Source: Burkholderia sp. WSM2230 (GTDB lineage: Bacteria; Pseudomonadota; Gammaproteobacteria; Burkholderiales; Burkholderiaceae). From it: DNA of 64,000 nucleotides. How positions within the stretch are numbered: position 1 is the stretch's first letter; every line of letters begins with the position of its first letter. Under the pieces are notes generated by a model. The model was not told the DNA's origin and did not search any database. It saw only the letters and a program-made list of their open reading frames with translations. A program made the translations under genes and the position numbers. Below are positions 53,201 through 63,407 of the stretch, piece by piece. The stretch lies in NCBI RefSeq assembly GCF_000472445.1, contig NZ_AXAJ01000006.1, forward strand, positions 124,157-188,156, given 5' to 3'.

Positions 53201-54136
53201 TCAGCCCGCCAGAATCTGTTCGACCGCCGCGCGCGAAGGAATCGGCGCAACCGCGCCATAGCCTTGCGTGGACAGCGCCGCGGCGACGTTCGCATAACGC
53301 GCCGCTTCGAATGGATCGTCGCCGTCAACCAGGCGCGCGATGAACGCGCCGCCGAAGCAGTCGCCGGCGCCGGTGGCATCCACGGCATTGACGACGTGGC
53401 CCGGCACGACGCGGCGTTCGTCGGGCGTCGCGATGTACGAGCCTTCCTTGCCGAGCTTCAGCGCGACCACGCGCGGGCCGAGGGACAGCAGAAAGTCGAC
53501 GATCTCGTCGCGGCCCGTCAAACCGGTGAGTTCGGTGACGTCGTCCCAGCTCGGCAGACAGATGTCCGTCTGACGGATCGCTTCGAGCATCACCGCGCGC
53601 GCCCGGTGCAGCGGCCACAGCTTCAGCCGCAGATTGGTGTCGAAGCTCACGCGCACGCCGTTGGCGCGGGCATGCGCGATGGCCTCGAGCGCTGCGTCGC
53701 ATGCGCTCAGGCTGATTGCGAGACTGATGCCCGACAGGTGAATGACCTTGGCTGCGGCGATCGCATCGAGCGGCAAATCATGCGGCGCATAACGGCTCGC
53801 CGCGGACCCCGCGCGCAGATAGTCGAACGCGTGGCCGTCTGGACCGTGCGACACGAAATAGACGCCGGTCGACGCATGCGGATCGACGCGCACGAGCGAC
53901 GTATCCACCTGCTCGCGCTCCCACAGATCGATCAGCAGCCGGCCGAAATGATCCGCGCCGACCGCGGACACAAACCCGGTGCGGGCGTCTTGCCGCGCCG
54001 CCGCAACGCAGAAGTTCGACGTATCGCCGCCGAAGCCTTGCAGATACTTCGGCTCGCCTTTCGCCGACTGATTGAACTCAATCATCGCCTCGCCGAGCGC
54101 GAGAATCTCCGGGTTAGCGGGCGTGCTCACCGTCAT
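53201..54136 (-). CDS. kdgK: PfkB-family sugar kinase, probable 2-keto-3-deoxygluconate kinase
   Basis: 311-aa ribokinase-fold enzyme. PfkB signatures: GGDTSNFCVAAARQ (N-terminal) and DATGAGDCFGGAF (C-terminal, with catalytic Asp), plus SFDTNLRLKLW. KdgK phosphorylates KDG for the Entner-Doudoroff route. Its start is 3 nt past the rimO stop, which implies translational coupling with that gene. Substrate identity is by family pattern; other PfkB sugars are possible. Confidence 0.85.
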   Translation of the reverse strand: MTVSTPANPEILALGEAMIEFNQSAKGEPKYLQGFGGDTSNFCVAAARQDARTGFVSAVGADHFGRLLIDLWEREQVDTSLVRVDPHASTGVYFVSHGPDGHAFDYLRAGSAASRYAPHDLPLDAIAAAKVIHLSGISLAISLSACDAALEAIAHARANGVRVSFDTNLRLKLWPLHRARAVMLEAIRQTDICLPSWDDVTELTGLTGRDEIVDFLLSLGPRVVALKLGKEGSYIATPDERRVVPGHVVNAVDATGAGDCFGGAFIARLVDGDDPFEAARYANVAAALSTQGYGAVAPIPSRAAVEQILAG

Positions 54137-54139
54137 CGT

Positions 54140-55531
54140 TCAGACCTCGCCCCACAGGTCATGACCGTCCGCGCCGGTGATCCTGACCGAGACGAAATCG
54201 CCGACCTTGTAGCGCTTCGAGGCCTTCACGGCCGGCGCGATATACACCACGCCGTCGATCTCGGGTGCGTCGGCAGCCGTGCGGCCGATACCGCCGTCGG
54301 CATTGATTTCGTCGACCAGCACCTTGAGCGTCTTGCCGACCTTCTTCGCAATCCGTTTGGCCGACACTTCCTCGGCCACTTTCATGAAGCGCGCGCGGCG
54401 CTCTTCGCGCACCTCGTCGGGCAACGCGCCGTCGAGCTCGTTCGCGCTCGCGCCTTCGACCGGCGAATAGGCGAAACAGCCGACGCGATCCAGCTCGGCC
54501 TCGCGAATGAAGTCGAGCAGCGTTTGGAACTGCTCTTCGGTTTCACCGGGGAAACCCGCGATGAACGTGCTGCGAATCGTCAGGTCAGGGCACATCTCGC
54601 GCCACGCCTTGACGCGCTCCATCACCTTCTCGGCGTTGGCCGGGCGCTTCATGCGCTTGAGCACTTCGGGATGCGCGTGCTGGAACGGCACGTCGAGATA
54701 CGGCAGCACGTGGCCCTTGTACGGACCCGCCGCCATCATCGGAATGACTTCGTCGACACTCGGATACGGATACACGTAGTGCAGACGCACCCACGCGCCG
54801 TATTGCGCGGCCAGTTCGCCGAGCGCGCCCACCAGATCGGTCATGCGCGTTTTCAGCGGCTTGCCGTTCCAGAAGCCGGTGCGATATTTGACGTCCACGC
54901 CGTAGGCGCTCGTGTCCTGCGAAATGACGAGCAACTCCTTCACGCCGGACTTGAAGAGATTCTCTGCTTCGAGCATCACTTCCGCGACCGGACGCGAGAC
55001 GAGATCACCGCGCATCGACGGAATGATGCAGAACGTGCAGCGGTGATTGCAGCCTTCGGAAATTTTCAGGTACGCGTAGTGACGCGGCGTAAGCTTCACG
55101 CCCGCGGCCGGCACCAGATCGACGAACGGATCGTGCGGCTTCGGCAGATGGATATGCACATGCTGCATGACTTCGCCGAGCGCATGCGGGCCGGTCACGG
55201 CCAGCACTTTGGGATGCACTTCTTCGATAAGACCGGAGCCGCTCGCGCTCTTCTTCGCGCCCAGGCAGCCGGTCACGATCACCTTGCCGTTTTCGTTCAG
55301 CGCCTCGCCGATGGCGTCCAGGCTTTCCTGTACCGCTTCGTCGATAAAACCGCAGGTATTGACGACCACAAGGTCCGCGCCGTCATATGTGCCTGAAATC
55401 TCGTAGCCTTCGGCGCGCAACTGCGTGATGATCTGCTCGGAGTCGACCAAGGCTTTCGGGCAGCCAAGGCTAACGAACCCGACCTTCGGACTGGACGGCG
55501 TGGGCGAGGTGGAGGGAGTGGTCTGCGACAT
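54140..55531 (-). CDS. rimO: Ribosomal protein uS12 methylthiotransferase RimO
   Basis: 463 aa from the ATG at 55531 (the frame opens at 55624 without support). Radical-SAM enzyme adding a methylthio group to an Asp of S12. N-terminal UPF0004 region ([18 protein letters not shown] with Cys), radical SAM CxxxCxxC in [13 protein letters not shown], and a C-terminal TRAM domain ([12 protein letters not shown] onward). An extra Ser/Thr/Pro-rich leader (about 15 residues) precedes the core. The kdgK gene follows after 3 nt. Confidence 0.95.
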   Translation of the reverse strand: MSQTTPSTSPTPSSPKVGFVSLGCPKALVDSEQIITQLRAEGYEISGTYDGADLVVVNTCGFIDEAVQESLDAIGEALNENGKVIVTGCLGAKKSASGSGLIEEVHPKVLAVTGPHALGEVMQHVHIHLPKPHDPFVDLVPAAGVKLTPRHYAYLKISEGCNHRCTFCIIPSMRGDLVSRPVAEVMLEAENLFKSGVKELLVISQDTSAYGVDVKYRTGFWNGKPLKTRMTDLVGALGELAAQYGAWVRLHYVYPYPSVDEVIPMMAAGPYKGHVLPYLDVPFQHAHPEVLKRMKRPANAEKVMERVKAWREMCPDLTIRSTFIAGFPGETEEQFQTLLDFIREAELDRVGCFAYSPVEGASANELDGALPDEVREERRARFMKVAEEVSAKRIAKKVGKTLKVLVDEINADGGIGRTAADAPEIDGVVYIAPAVKASKRYKVGDFVSVRITGADGHDLWGEV

Positions 55532-55854
55532 AGGTGAATCCGGCGTATAGCGATGACGTGGCGACAAGGGAGCGACGGGGACGGCGCGGCAACGGGTGAC
55601 AAAAGCGTGGCGACAGCGTGGCAAAGGCGGCGCGGCAAAAGCGCGGCAACAAAACCGGCTTGAATGACCGCAACCGCCCGCACTGATGATGCGGCGGGCC
55701 GCGCACGCAACCCGCTATTGTACCGCGCGCAGCCCACCCTGCTCCGCACAGGCCTCGCGCCTGCCGTACGCCCGCACCGCTATCGCACCGGCACCGGACT
55801 CGCACCGCGACTTGTGCCGCAAGCCACGCGGCAAACCACGCCGGCAAGCCTTGC
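55532..55854. other. phaR-rimO intergenic region, 323 nt
   Basis: Very GC-rich. Between about 55585 and 55650 the minus and plus strands carry imperfect 11-13-bp repeats around GCGTGGC/GCGCGGCAA. No ORF with support, RNA gene or terminator seen; it must hold the rimO promoter. Confidence 0.5.
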
Positions 55855-56457
55855 TTACTTCTTCTCCGGCTCGGGATTCGGCTGTGGATTGGCGGGCACC
55901 GTGGAATTCGCGCCGCCCGGCGCAAACGGGAAGGTCGCGAACATCGACTTCGCCTGGTTCTGCATCTGCTCCTGCATCTGCACGAACATGTTCTTCGACT
56001 GCTCGATGTAGCTCGTCATCATGCCCTGCATCATCGGCGCCTGCATGTTCATGAACTGCGACCAGACCTCCGGGTTCATCGCCTTGCCTTCGTACAGGTT
56101 CTTCGACTGGTCGGCGAGCTTCGCCTGGATGTCGATGAAAGCCTGGATGTTCTTCTCCAGATACGTGCCCATCATGCCCTGCATCGCATGGCCGTAGAAA
56201 CGGATGATCTGCGAGAGCATCGACGAAGAGAACATCGGCAAGCCGCCGCTTTCCTCCTCGAGAATGATCTGCAGCAGGATCGCGCGCGTCAGGTCCTCGT
56301 TGCTCTTCGCATCGATAACCTTGAAATCCTCCTGGTCCAGCACGAGCTGTTTCACATCCGTCAGCGTGATGTACGTGCTTGTCTCGGTATCGTAGAGCCG
56401 CCGATTCGGATATTTCTTGATCAGTCGTTCGGCTGCTTTCTTTGTAGTAGTAGTCAT
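55855..56457 (-). CDS. phaR: Polyhydroxyalkanoate synthesis repressor PhaR
   Basis: 200 aa from the ATG at 56457 (AAAGG upstream). The DNA-binding N-terminus reads LIKKYPNRRLYDTETSTYITL, followed by the PHB_acc domain and a Met/Gln-rich helical region (NMQAPMMQGMMTSYIEQSKN) that contacts granules; the C-terminus is Pro/Glu-rich. PhaR represses phasin and its own gene until PHA granules titrate it away. It is the fourth gene of the phaCAB-R block. Confidence 0.95.
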   Translation of the reverse strand: MTTTTKKAAERLIKKYPNRRLYDTETSTYITLTDVKQLVLDQEDFKVIDAKSNEDLTRAILLQIILEEESGGLPMFSSSMLSQIIRFYGHAMQGMMGTYLEKNIQAFIDIQAKLADQSKNLYEGKAMNPEVWSQFMNMQAPMMQGMMTSYIEQSKNMFVQMQEQMQNQAKSMFATFPFAPGGANSTVPANPQPNPEPEKK

Positions 56458-56552
56458 GTAACGCCTTTGAGCGCAAGTAGAGCGCGGACGGCGTACCGGC
56501 TGCGCAATCGGGCACTTGCGCAACCGGGACGCCGCCGGAACCATCCGAGCGG

Positions 56553-56579
56553 GACGCGCTGCCTTGTGAGCGGCGCGTC
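56553..56579 (-). other. Hairpin just after phaB
   Basis: GACGCGC (56553-56559) and GCGCGTC (56573-56579) form a perfect 7-bp stem with a 13-nt loop, 7 nt past the phaB stop. No T-run; may stabilise the phaB transcript end. Confidence 0.4.
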
Positions 56580-56585
56580 GCTAGC

Positions 56586-57326
56586 TCAGCCCATATGCAA
56601 ACCGCCGTTAAGCGAAAAATCCGCACCCGTCGCAAAACCCGATTCTTCCGACGCGAGCCACGCCACGATCGAACCGATTTCATCAGGCCGGCCGAGGCGG
56701 CGCACCGGAATCGTCGCAACGATTTTTTCCAGCACGTCGGGACGGATCGCCTTGACCATGTCCGTGCCGATGTAGCCCGGCGACACGGTGTTGACCGTCA
56801 CGCCCTTGGTGGCCACTTCCTGCGCGAGCGACATCGTGAAGCCGTGAATGCCGGCCTTCGCGGTCGAATAGTTGGTCTGGCCAAACTGCCCCTTCTGCCC
56901 GTTCACCGACGAAATATTGATGATGCGGCCAAAACCGCGCTCGACCATGCCGTCGATCACCTGCTTCGTGACGTTGAAGAGGCTGGTCAGGTTGGTGTCG
57001 ATCACCGCGGTCCAGTCTTCGTGCGTCATCTTGCGGAACACGACGTCGCGCGTAATGCCCGCGTTGTTCACCAGCACGTCGATCTCGCCGACTTCAGCCT
57101 TGACCTTGTCGAACGCGGCCTTGGTCGATTCCCAGTCGCCGACGTTGCCTTCCGAGGCGACGAAGTCGAAGCCTAGCGCCTTCTGCTCGTCGAGCCACTT
57201 CACACGGCGCGGCGAATTCGGGCCGCAGCCCGCGATGACCTTGTAGCCTTCCTTGTGCAGGCGCTGGCAAATGCTCGTGCCGATGCCGCCCATGCCGCCC
57301 GTTACATACGCAATTCGCTGTGTCAT
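56586..57326 (-). CDS. phaB: Acetoacetyl-CoA reductase (NADPH)
   Basis: 246-aa short-chain dehydrogenase that makes (R)-3-hydroxybutyryl-CoA for PHB. GGAG precedes the ATG. Cofactor loop GGMGGIG (residues ~11-17), NNAG, catalytic Tyr/Lys in YSTAKAG, and the FASEGNVGDW and NINSSVNG-type region are all typical of PhaB. It follows phaA by 248 nt. Confidence 0.97.
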   Translation of the reverse strand: MTQRIAYVTGGMGGIGTSICQRLHKEGYKVIAGCGPNSPRRVKWLDEQKALGFDFVASEGNVGDWESTKAAFDKVKAEVGEIDVLVNNAGITRDVVFRKMTHEDWTAVIDTNLTSLFNVTKQVIDGMVERGFGRIINISSVNGQKGQFGQTNYSTAKAGIHGFTMSLAQEVATKGVTVNTVSPGYIGTDMVKAIRPDVLEKIVATIPVRRLGRPDEIGSIVAWLASEESGFATGADFSLNGGLHMG

Positions 57327-57574
57327 AACCTAGACTCCGTTGTCGTTCTTGAGGCGCCGGCCGGCTGCCCCAACCGGCTACCTCTACCCTCGCCTGATGC
57401 TTGTCCATACTGCCGCCGGGCGACCGGCCGGCGAGGCCGCCGCTGTCAACGGCGAACCGCGTGCGGCCTCCACCTTGCGGGACGGCGCGCCGCTTTCGCG
57501 GCGTGCACACCGCATGTACACCGCATGCACACCTTGTGAGGCGCCCGCAAGCGCTCCGGGTGCGCGCGTCGTCG
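57327..57574. other. phaA-phaB intergenic region
   Basis: 248 nt, very GC-rich, no supported ORF. Near-repeats CGCATGTACAC / CGCATGCACAC at 57511-57537 are the only pattern seen. Confidence 0.4.
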
Positions 57575-58756
57575 TCAAACGCGCTCGACCGCGAGCGCCA
57601 CGCCCATGCCGCCGCCGATGCACAGCGAAGCCAGACCCTTCTTCGCATCGCGCTTCTGCATTTCGTGCAGCAGCGTGACGAGAATCCGGCAGCCGGATGC
57701 GCCGATCGGATGGCCGATCGCAATCGCGCCGCCGTTCACGTTGATCTTCGACGTGTCCCAGCCCATCTGCTTGTGCACGGCGAGCGCCTGGGCGGCGAAC
57801 GCCTCGTTGATCTCCATCAGGTCGAGGTCGTTCACGCTCCAGCCCGCACGCTCCAGACAGCGTTTGGACGCCGGCACGGGACCCATGCCCATCACCTTCG
57901 GATCGACACCCGCGTTCGCGTAGGCCTTGATGCGCGCGAGCGGCGTGAGGCCGAGCGCCTCCGCCTTCTTCGCGGACATGACGAGCACCGCCGCGGCACC
58001 GTCGTTCAGACCGGACGCATTGGCCGCCGTGACCGTGCCTTCCTTCGAGAAAGCCGGCTTGAGGCCTGCCAGCGACTCAGCGGTCACGCCGTGACGCACG
58101 AACTCGTCGGTGGCGAAACGCAGCGGGTCACCCTTGCGTTGCGGAATCTCGATCGGCACGATTTCGTCGTCGAAACGGCCCGACTTTTGCGCGGCTTCCG
58201 CCTTGTTCTGCGACAGCGCGGCAAACGCGTCCTGCTGTTCGCGCGTAATGTCGAACTCCTTGGCGACGTTCTCCGCCGTCACGCCCATGTGATACTGGTT
58301 GTACACGTCCCACAGGCCGTCGACGATCATCGTGTCCACGAGCTTCGCGTCGCCCATGCGGAAGCCGTCGCGCGAGCCCGGCAGCACGTGCGGCGCGGCG
58401 CTCATGTTTTCCTGGCCGCCGGCGATCACGATGTCCGCGTCGCCCGCAATGATCGCGTTGGCCGCGAGCATTACGGCCTTCAGGCCGGAGCCGCACACCT
58501 TGTTGATCGTCATGCCGGGCACCGCGCTAGGCAGTCCCGCCTTGATCAACGACTGGCGCGCCGGATTCTGGCCCGAACCTGCCGTCAGCACCTGACCCAT
58601 GATGACTTCGCTCACCTGCTCGGGCTTCATGCCCGCGCGTTCGAGCACCGCGCGAATCACAGTCGCGCCGAGTTCGGGTGCGGCGATCTTCGCCAGCGAC
58701 CCGCCGAATTTGCCCACTGCCGTACGGGCGGCCGATACGATCACAACATCAGTCAT
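57575..58756 (-). CDS. phaA: Acetyl-CoA acetyltransferase PhaA
   Basis: 393 aa from the ATG at 58756, 8 nt after GGAGG; the ATG at 58762 is too close to that RBS. Thiolase condensing two acetyl-CoA to acetoacetyl-CoA. Cys88 in [10 protein letters not shown], His in GHPIGASG and Cys in CIGGGMG. The start [19 protein letters not shown] is the PhaA pattern. It lies 115 nt after phaC. A second thiolase gene (bktB) lies 4.4 kb further along the same strand. Confidence 0.97.
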   Translation of the reverse strand: MTDVVIVSAARTAVGKFGGSLAKIAAPELGATVIRAVLERAGMKPEQVSEVIMGQVLTAGSGQNPARQSLIKAGLPSAVPGMTINKVCGSGLKAVMLAANAIIAGDADIVIAGGQENMSAAPHVLPGSRDGFRMGDAKLVDTMIVDGLWDVYNQYHMGVTAENVAKEFDITREQQDAFAALSQNKAEAAQKSGRFDDEIVPIEIPQRKGDPLRFATDEFVRHGVTAESLAGLKPAFSKEGTVTAANASGLNDGAAAVLVMSAKKAEALGLTPLARIKAYANAGVDPKVMGMGPVPASKRCLERAGWSVNDLDLMEINEAFAAQALAVHKQMGWDTSKINVNGGAIAIGHPIGASGCRILVTLLHEMQKRDAKKGLASLCIGGGMGVALAVERV

Positions 58757-58871
58757 TTCCATATCCTCCGGGCTTACCGGTCGATCAGACCGCGGCCCGT
58801 CAAGTTAAAAATCTCGTTGCTCGTGAAATAGCCAGCTTGTTTGCTTCCTTGCGCATGGTTCGGGCGGACGA

Positions 58872-60794
58872 CTATTCGCGCTGCCGCACATAGCGGCCAG
58901 GCGCCGGCTCGATGACCGGGAATTCCTCCGAACCGGCCGTGGCGCGCGGCTTGATTTTCCGGCCGCCATACTGATCGAGCCATGTGGTCCACTCGGGCCA
59001 CCAGCTTCCAGGTACTTCCTTTGCGTCGCCAAGCCATTCGTCCGGGTCTTCCGGCAAGGTCTTGACGTCGCCTTCGAGCGTCCAGTAACTGCGCTTCTTT
59101 TTCGCGGGCGGATTGATCACGCCGGCGATATGACCCGACGCGCCGAGCACGAACTTCAACGGCCCGGTGAGGAGCGGCGCCGACGCATAGGCCGATTGCC
59201 ACGGCACGATGTGGTCTTCGCGCGAACCGTAGATGAAGGTGGGGACGTCGATCTTCGACAGGTCGACCGGCTCGCCGCAGGTGGTCACCGCATTGGGCTC
59301 GCGCAGACGGTTTTCGAGGTACGTGTTGCGCAGATACCAGACGTACATGGGACCCGGCAGGCTGGTGGAGTCGCTATTCCAGTACAGCAGGTCGAACGGT
59401 ACCGGCGTGCGTCCCTTCAGATAATTGTCGACGACGTAGTTCCACACGAGGTCGTTTGGACGCAGGAACGAAAACGTGTTCGCGAATTCGATGCCGCGCA
59501 TGAGTCCCGGCGGCGCGCCGTTCTTGCCGCCGATGGTCTGCTCGCGCATCTGCACGTGCGCCTCGTCGACGAAGATGTCGAGCACACCGGTGTCCGAAAA
59601 GTCGAGCATCGCGGTAAGCAGCGTCATCGACGCAGCCGGGTGTTCGCCGCGCGCCGCCGCCACTGCGAGCGCCGTTGCGAGCAGTGTGCCGCCGACGCAG
59701 AAGCCGAGCGTATTGATCTGCTCGCGGTTGCTGATCTTGCTGACCGTTTGGATGGCCGTGAGCACGCCTTCGCTCACGTAGTCGTCCCACGTTTTGTGCG
59801 CGATGGACGCGTCGGCATTGCGCCACGAAATGAGGAACACCTGGTGCCCCGAATCGAGCGCATGAGCGACGAGCGAGTTCTCCGGCTGCAGATCGAGGAT
59901 GTAGTACTTGTTGATGCAAGGCGGCACGATGAGAAGCGGCCGCTCGCGCACGGTCGCCGTGCGCGGCTTGTACTGGATCAGCTGGATCAGGTCGTTTTCG
60001 AACACGACCGAGCCTTCGGTGGTCGCAAGATTTTCCCCGACCACAAAGCGCGATTCGTCCGTCTGTGAAATCTTGCCCCGCTGCATGTCGGCGAGCAGAT
60101 TCATCACGCCCTGGCGCAAGCTCTCGCCCTGGCTCTCGAGCAAGGTCTTCTGCGCTTCCGGATTCAACGCGAGGAAATTGCTCGGCGATGCGGCGGCCGT
60201 CCATTGCTGAACCGCGAAGCGGATGCGCTCCCGCACCTTCGGTTCGGCTTCGAGCGCGTCGACCATTTCCTGCAGATAGCGCGCGTTCAGCAGATACCAC
60301 GCGGCGGTGAATGCGAAGGCCGGCGTCGCACTCCATGCGTCGGAGCTGAAACGGCGATCCTTGAGTTCGGGCGCCTTCGGCGCGGCGCTGCCGCCCGCCT
60401 GCTGCAGCAGCACCATCGCTTCACGCGTGTAGTCGGCTTGCAGTTTCTGCAGACGTTCAGGCGGAATTGCCGCCGACGGCAAGTTGAAACCGGCGAGAGA
60501 CGGCATCGCGGGAATTGCGGCCGCCGCGAGTTTGCTGAAGTCAGGCATGCCAGGAAACGACGGCATGGGCGGCAGGCTCCAGGGTGCGGCGCCCGGCACC
60601 GGTGGGACCTGCGGCATGGCGAACGGCGCGCCGTTGCTGCCGGCCGCTGAGCCGAGGGAACGCCATGCGTTTAACCATGCGTCGAAAAATTGCTGCATGC
60701 CCGCGGCCGGTGTTGCGCCGCTCGTGCCGGCCTGCTGCGTTTGCTCCTTCGAGGAGTCGGTGCTGGGGGAAGCTGAGGAATGAGAAGCTGCCAT
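58872..60794 (-). CDS. phaC: Class I polyhydroxyalkanoate synthase PhaC
   Basis: 640 aa from the ATG at 60794; the frame opens at 60935 but the leader before the ATG is unlike PhaC. Polymerises (R)-3-hydroxyacyl-CoA at the granule surface. The lipase-like box GFCVGG puts the catalytic Cys at about 366; PhaC_N lies at about 150-320 and the alpha/beta hydrolase end has DIFVDEAHVQM and GHIAGV (His). A Pro/Ala/Met-rich N-terminal region of about 130 residues is longer than in C. necator PhaC (589 aa). It heads the phaCAB-R cluster. Confidence 0.97.
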   Translation of the reverse strand: MAASHSSASPSTDSSKEQTQQAGTSGATPAAGMQQFFDAWLNAWRSLGSAAGSNGAPFAMPQVPPVPGAAPWSLPPMPSFPGMPDFSKLAAAAIPAMPSLAGFNLPSAAIPPERLQKLQADYTREAMVLLQQAGGSAAPKAPELKDRRFSSDAWSATPAFAFTAAWYLLNARYLQEMVDALEAEPKVRERIRFAVQQWTAAASPSNFLALNPEAQKTLLESQGESLRQGVMNLLADMQRGKISQTDESRFVVGENLATTEGSVVFENDLIQLIQYKPRTATVRERPLLIVPPCINKYYILDLQPENSLVAHALDSGHQVFLISWRNADASIAHKTWDDYVSEGVLTAIQTVSKISNREQINTLGFCVGGTLLATALAVAAARGEHPAASMTLLTAMLDFSDTGVLDIFVDEAHVQMREQTIGGKNGAPPGLMRGIEFANTFSFLRPNDLVWNYVVDNYLKGRTPVPFDLLYWNSDSTSLPGPMYVWYLRNTYLENRLREPNAVTTCGEPVDLSKIDVPTFIYGSREDHIVPWQSAYASAPLLTGPLKFVLGASGHIAGVINPPAKKKRSYWTLEGDVKTLPEDPDEWLGDAKEVPGSWWPEWTTWLDQYGGRKIKPRATAGSEEFPVIEPAPGRYVRQRE

Positions 60795-60910
60795 ACCTGC
60801 TTTTGACCGGTAAGTCCTTGCGGACGGTTGAGAGGCAGGTTCTTGCGCACGTGGGCGATCGCTCGCGACCTCGTCACGCCCTGTCCCATGTACGAGGAGC
60901 TGTGAGGAAC

Positions 60911-60940
60911 ATTCTTGCTCCCCATCGCAAGGCATGTCAA
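60911..60940 (-). promoter_or_regulatory. Putative sigma-70 promoter of phaC
   Basis: On the minus strand TTGACA (60940-60935), 18 nt, then AAGAAT (60916-60911). As I recall the Cupriavidus necator phaC promoter has the same layout (TTGACA-N18-AACAAT). It lies about 120 nt upstream of the phaC start. Confidence 0.55.
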
Positions 60941-61234
60941 TGCTTGTTCCCGATTTTGCCGCAGTGCGATAGTTTTTTAATTATCGTTTTCCCTGTATGA
61001 CGCACAGGCGTTTTCGGACATATGTCAACTGAATGGCGGATCGCGAAAAAACGCGGTATGGCCGCGCTTAATTCACATTTATTCGTCGCCGCAGCTAACT
61101 TCCGGATGGCCGGTCCCGTTGCATACGGGGCTTTCCCGCGATGCAGCAAAAACGCGCGACGGCGTGCGCGAACAGATCCCGCATGAGCGATGCTTGCCGC
61201 AACGATTTGCACACCGCCGAACACTCTTTGCGTG
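60941..61234. other. phaC-pgeF intergenic region
   Basis: About 290 nt upstream of the phaC promoter and downstream of pgeF (both minus strand). An AT-rich patch at 60965-60990 holds a short dyad (CGATA/TATCG). No gene with support. Confidence 0.45.
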
Positions 61235-62095
61235 TCAGTCGCCGAGTGTCTGCGCGTGGTCGTCCAGCCAGATCAGCGCGGCCATGCGCCCCGTCTCGCG
61301 GTCGCGGCGGTACGAATAGAAGCGCTCGCGGTCGCTGACCGTGCACAGATCTCCGCCCTCGATGCGCGTAACGCCGAGCCGCTGCAAGCGCAGGCGAGCC
61401 AGCGCCGGAAGATCCGCGTGGTATTTGCCGGCGTTGCGCGGATGCGCGACGAACGCGGCTGCGGTGGCATCGCGTTCGTTCTCGCTTGCGGCATGCATGA
61501 AGGCGTCGCGCACATCGGTCCCGACCTCGAACGACTCAGGTCCGATGCACGGTCCGAGATAGGCATGCAACCCGTTCGCCTGCACGCCGGCGAGTTCGGC
61601 GACACGTCCGGCCGTCTGCTCGACGATGCCTGCCGCGAGTCCGCGCCATCCCGCATGCGCGGCACCCACCGCGCGCCCTGCCTCGTCGCACAGAAGCACC
61701 GGCATGCAGTCCGCCACCATCACCACGCAGGCGAGGCCCGCGCGGTCGGTGACGCTCGCGTCCGCTTGCGGCGGCGCGCCGTTAGCCTGTGCTTCGCTAA
61801 GCGCGTCTTCGGCGCGCAGAATGTGCGCGCCGTGCACCTGCGCGAGCCAGGCCGCCTCGCTCACGCCGGCGAGCGCGAGAAGCCGCGCGCGATTGGCCGC
61901 GACCGCGGCCGGATCGTCACCGGACTTCATCCCCAGATTGAGGCCGCCGGGCTGGTCCGCGCCGTCCTGCCAGCGGCCGAACGGCGGCTCGCTTACGCCG
62001 CCGCTGCGCGTGGTGACGAGCGCGCGTACGCGCGGCGCGACGTTCCATGCGGGTTGCACGACGTCGGCAAAAGTCAGTTCGGGCAGGCTCGTCAT
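61235..62095 (-). CDS. pgeF: Peptidoglycan editing factor PgeF (laccase-domain, YfiH family)
   Basis: 286 aa. Formerly called polyphenol oxidase/DUF152; in E. coli it removes misincorporated amino acids from peptidoglycan precursors. Metal-binding and core motifs: [43 protein letters not shown] and [12 protein letters not shown]. Its ATG overlaps the rluD stop (4 nt at 62092-62095), the widespread rluD-pgeF coupling. Confidence 0.93.
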   Translation of the reverse strand: MTSLPELTFADVVQPAWNVAPRVRALVTTRSGGVSEPPFGRWQDGADQPGGLNLGMKSGDDPAAVAANRARLLALAGVSEAAWLAQVHGAHILRAEDALSEAQANGAPPQADASVTDRAGLACVVMVADCMPVLLCDEAGRAVGAAHAGWRGLAAGIVEQTAGRVAELAGVQANGLHAYLGPCIGPESFEVGTDVRDAFMHAASENERDATAAAFVAHPRNAGKYHADLPALARLRLQRLGVTRIEGGDLCTVSDRERFYSYRRDRETGRMAALIWLDDHAQTLGD

Positions 62096-63369
62096 GCGCG
62101 GTCGTCCTCGTCTTGCTGGGGGTGATGGGCAGCGTCGTCGTCTTCTTCGTACTCGTCGAGCTCGATCAGCTCGTCGCCCGGCGCCGCTTCATAGCCGTCT
62201 TCCTCATAGTACGTCTCGTCGAATTCGCCTGCATCGTCGCGACCGAGGCCGAGCGCCGCCGACAGCGTCGCCATGTCTTCCGGCACGTCCGCGCGCCATT
62301 GCATCGTGCGGCCGGTTTTCGGATGAATCAGGCCGAGGCGCCACGCGTGCAGCGCCTGGCGCGCGAACTCGCCCGGCAGCGGCGTCACCGAACGCTTGCC
62401 CCGCACGCGCCCATACACCGGATCGCCAAGCAGCGGATGGCCGATATGCGCGCAGTGCACGCGAATCTGATGCGTGCGGCCGGTTTCGAGATCGCAGTGA
62501 ATCGCGGTCACCGGCTGCCGTTGCCAGATTGCCGTATCGACACGCCGGAAATGCGTGCGCGCCGGTTTGCCCGACGCGCCCGTCACTACCGCCATGCGCG
62601 TGCGCTCGCGCGGATCGCGGCCGATCGGCGCGTCGATCGTGCCTTCTTCCGGCATGCTGCCCCACACCAGCGCGAGGTAGCGGCGCTTCACCGTGCGCGC
62701 CTGCAACTGGCGCACGAGGTCGGTTTGCGCCTCGAGCGTACGCGCGACCACCATCAACCCGGAGGTCTCCTTGTCGAGCCGATGCACGATGCCCGCGCGC
62801 GGCAAGCCCGCCGCCGCGTCGCCGTAACGGTACAGCAGACCGTTCAGCACGGTACCGCTCCAGTTGCCGGCCGCCGGATGCACGACCATGCCGGCCGGCT
62901 TGTTGATGACGACGAGCGTGTCGTCCTCGTAGACGATCTCGAGCGGCACCGGCTCCGGCGTGAAGGCGAGCTGCTCGGGTAGCAGGTCGGGCACAAGCTC
63001 GATGGTTGCGCCGAGCGGCACCGGCTGGCGAATCTTTGCCGGCTTGCCGTCGATCCGCACGCGCTCGGCCTCGATCCAGCTTTGCAGACGGTTGCGCGAG
63101 AATTCGGGGAAAAGGCGCGCGATCACCTTGTCGAGGCGCTCGCCCGCCAGTTCGTCGGGCACGACGACAGTGCGCGGCGTTTCGTCTGCGACGCGATTGG
63201 CCACCGTCGGCACAGTGCCCGCCAGCGCGGCCGTGCCGAGTGCCTCGGCGCCGAGGTCGTCGTCGAGCGAATCGGGGCCTAACGCGTCGGCGGGGTCGGC
63301 GCTTACGTTATAATCTTCGTTGCTATTCCGGGCACCGGTTGCAGCGCCTGGAGTATTTGAGCGGGTCAT
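62092..63369 (-). CDS. rluD: 23S rRNA pseudouridine synthase RluD
   Basis: 425 aa; makes pseudouridines 1911, 1915 and 1917 of helix 69. An S4 RNA-binding domain (about 80-140, [20 protein letters not shown]) precedes the catalytic domain with Asp in [10 protein letters not shown]. It is longer than E. coli RluD because of an acidic N-terminal leader of about 70 residues ([19 protein letters not shown]) and an acidic C-terminal tail of about 45 residues ([20 protein letters not shown]). It is divergent from bamD; pgeF follows with overlap. Confidence 0.95.
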   Translation of the reverse strand: MTRSNTPGAATGARNSNEDYNVSADPADALGPDSLDDDLGAEALGTAALAGTVPTVANRVADETPRTVVVPDELAGERLDKVIARLFPEFSRNRLQSWIEAERVRIDGKPAKIRQPVPLGATIELVPDLLPEQLAFTPEPVPLEIVYEDDTLVVINKPAGMVVHPAAGNWSGTVLNGLLYRYGDAAAGLPRAGIVHRLDKETSGLMVVARTLEAQTDLVRQLQARTVKRRYLALVWGSMPEEGTIDAPIGRDPRERTRMAVVTGASGKPARTHFRRVDTAIWQRQPVTAIHCDLETGRTHQIRVHCAHIGHPLLGDPVYGRVRGKRSVTPLPGEFARQALHAWRLGLIHPKTGRTMQWRADVPEDMATLSAALGLGRDDAGEFDETYYEEDGYEAAPGDELIELDEYEEDDDAAHHPQQDEDDRA

Positions 63370-63407
63370 TGAGTCTGGGTCACCTGGACGTAAAGCTAGA
63401 CTGGAAA

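Noticed and set aside
51826..55396. Plus-strand ORFs of 505 and 875 aa opposite bktB, kdgK and rimO
   Set aside because: They run through several genes on the other strand, including intergenic parts, and show only shadow composition.
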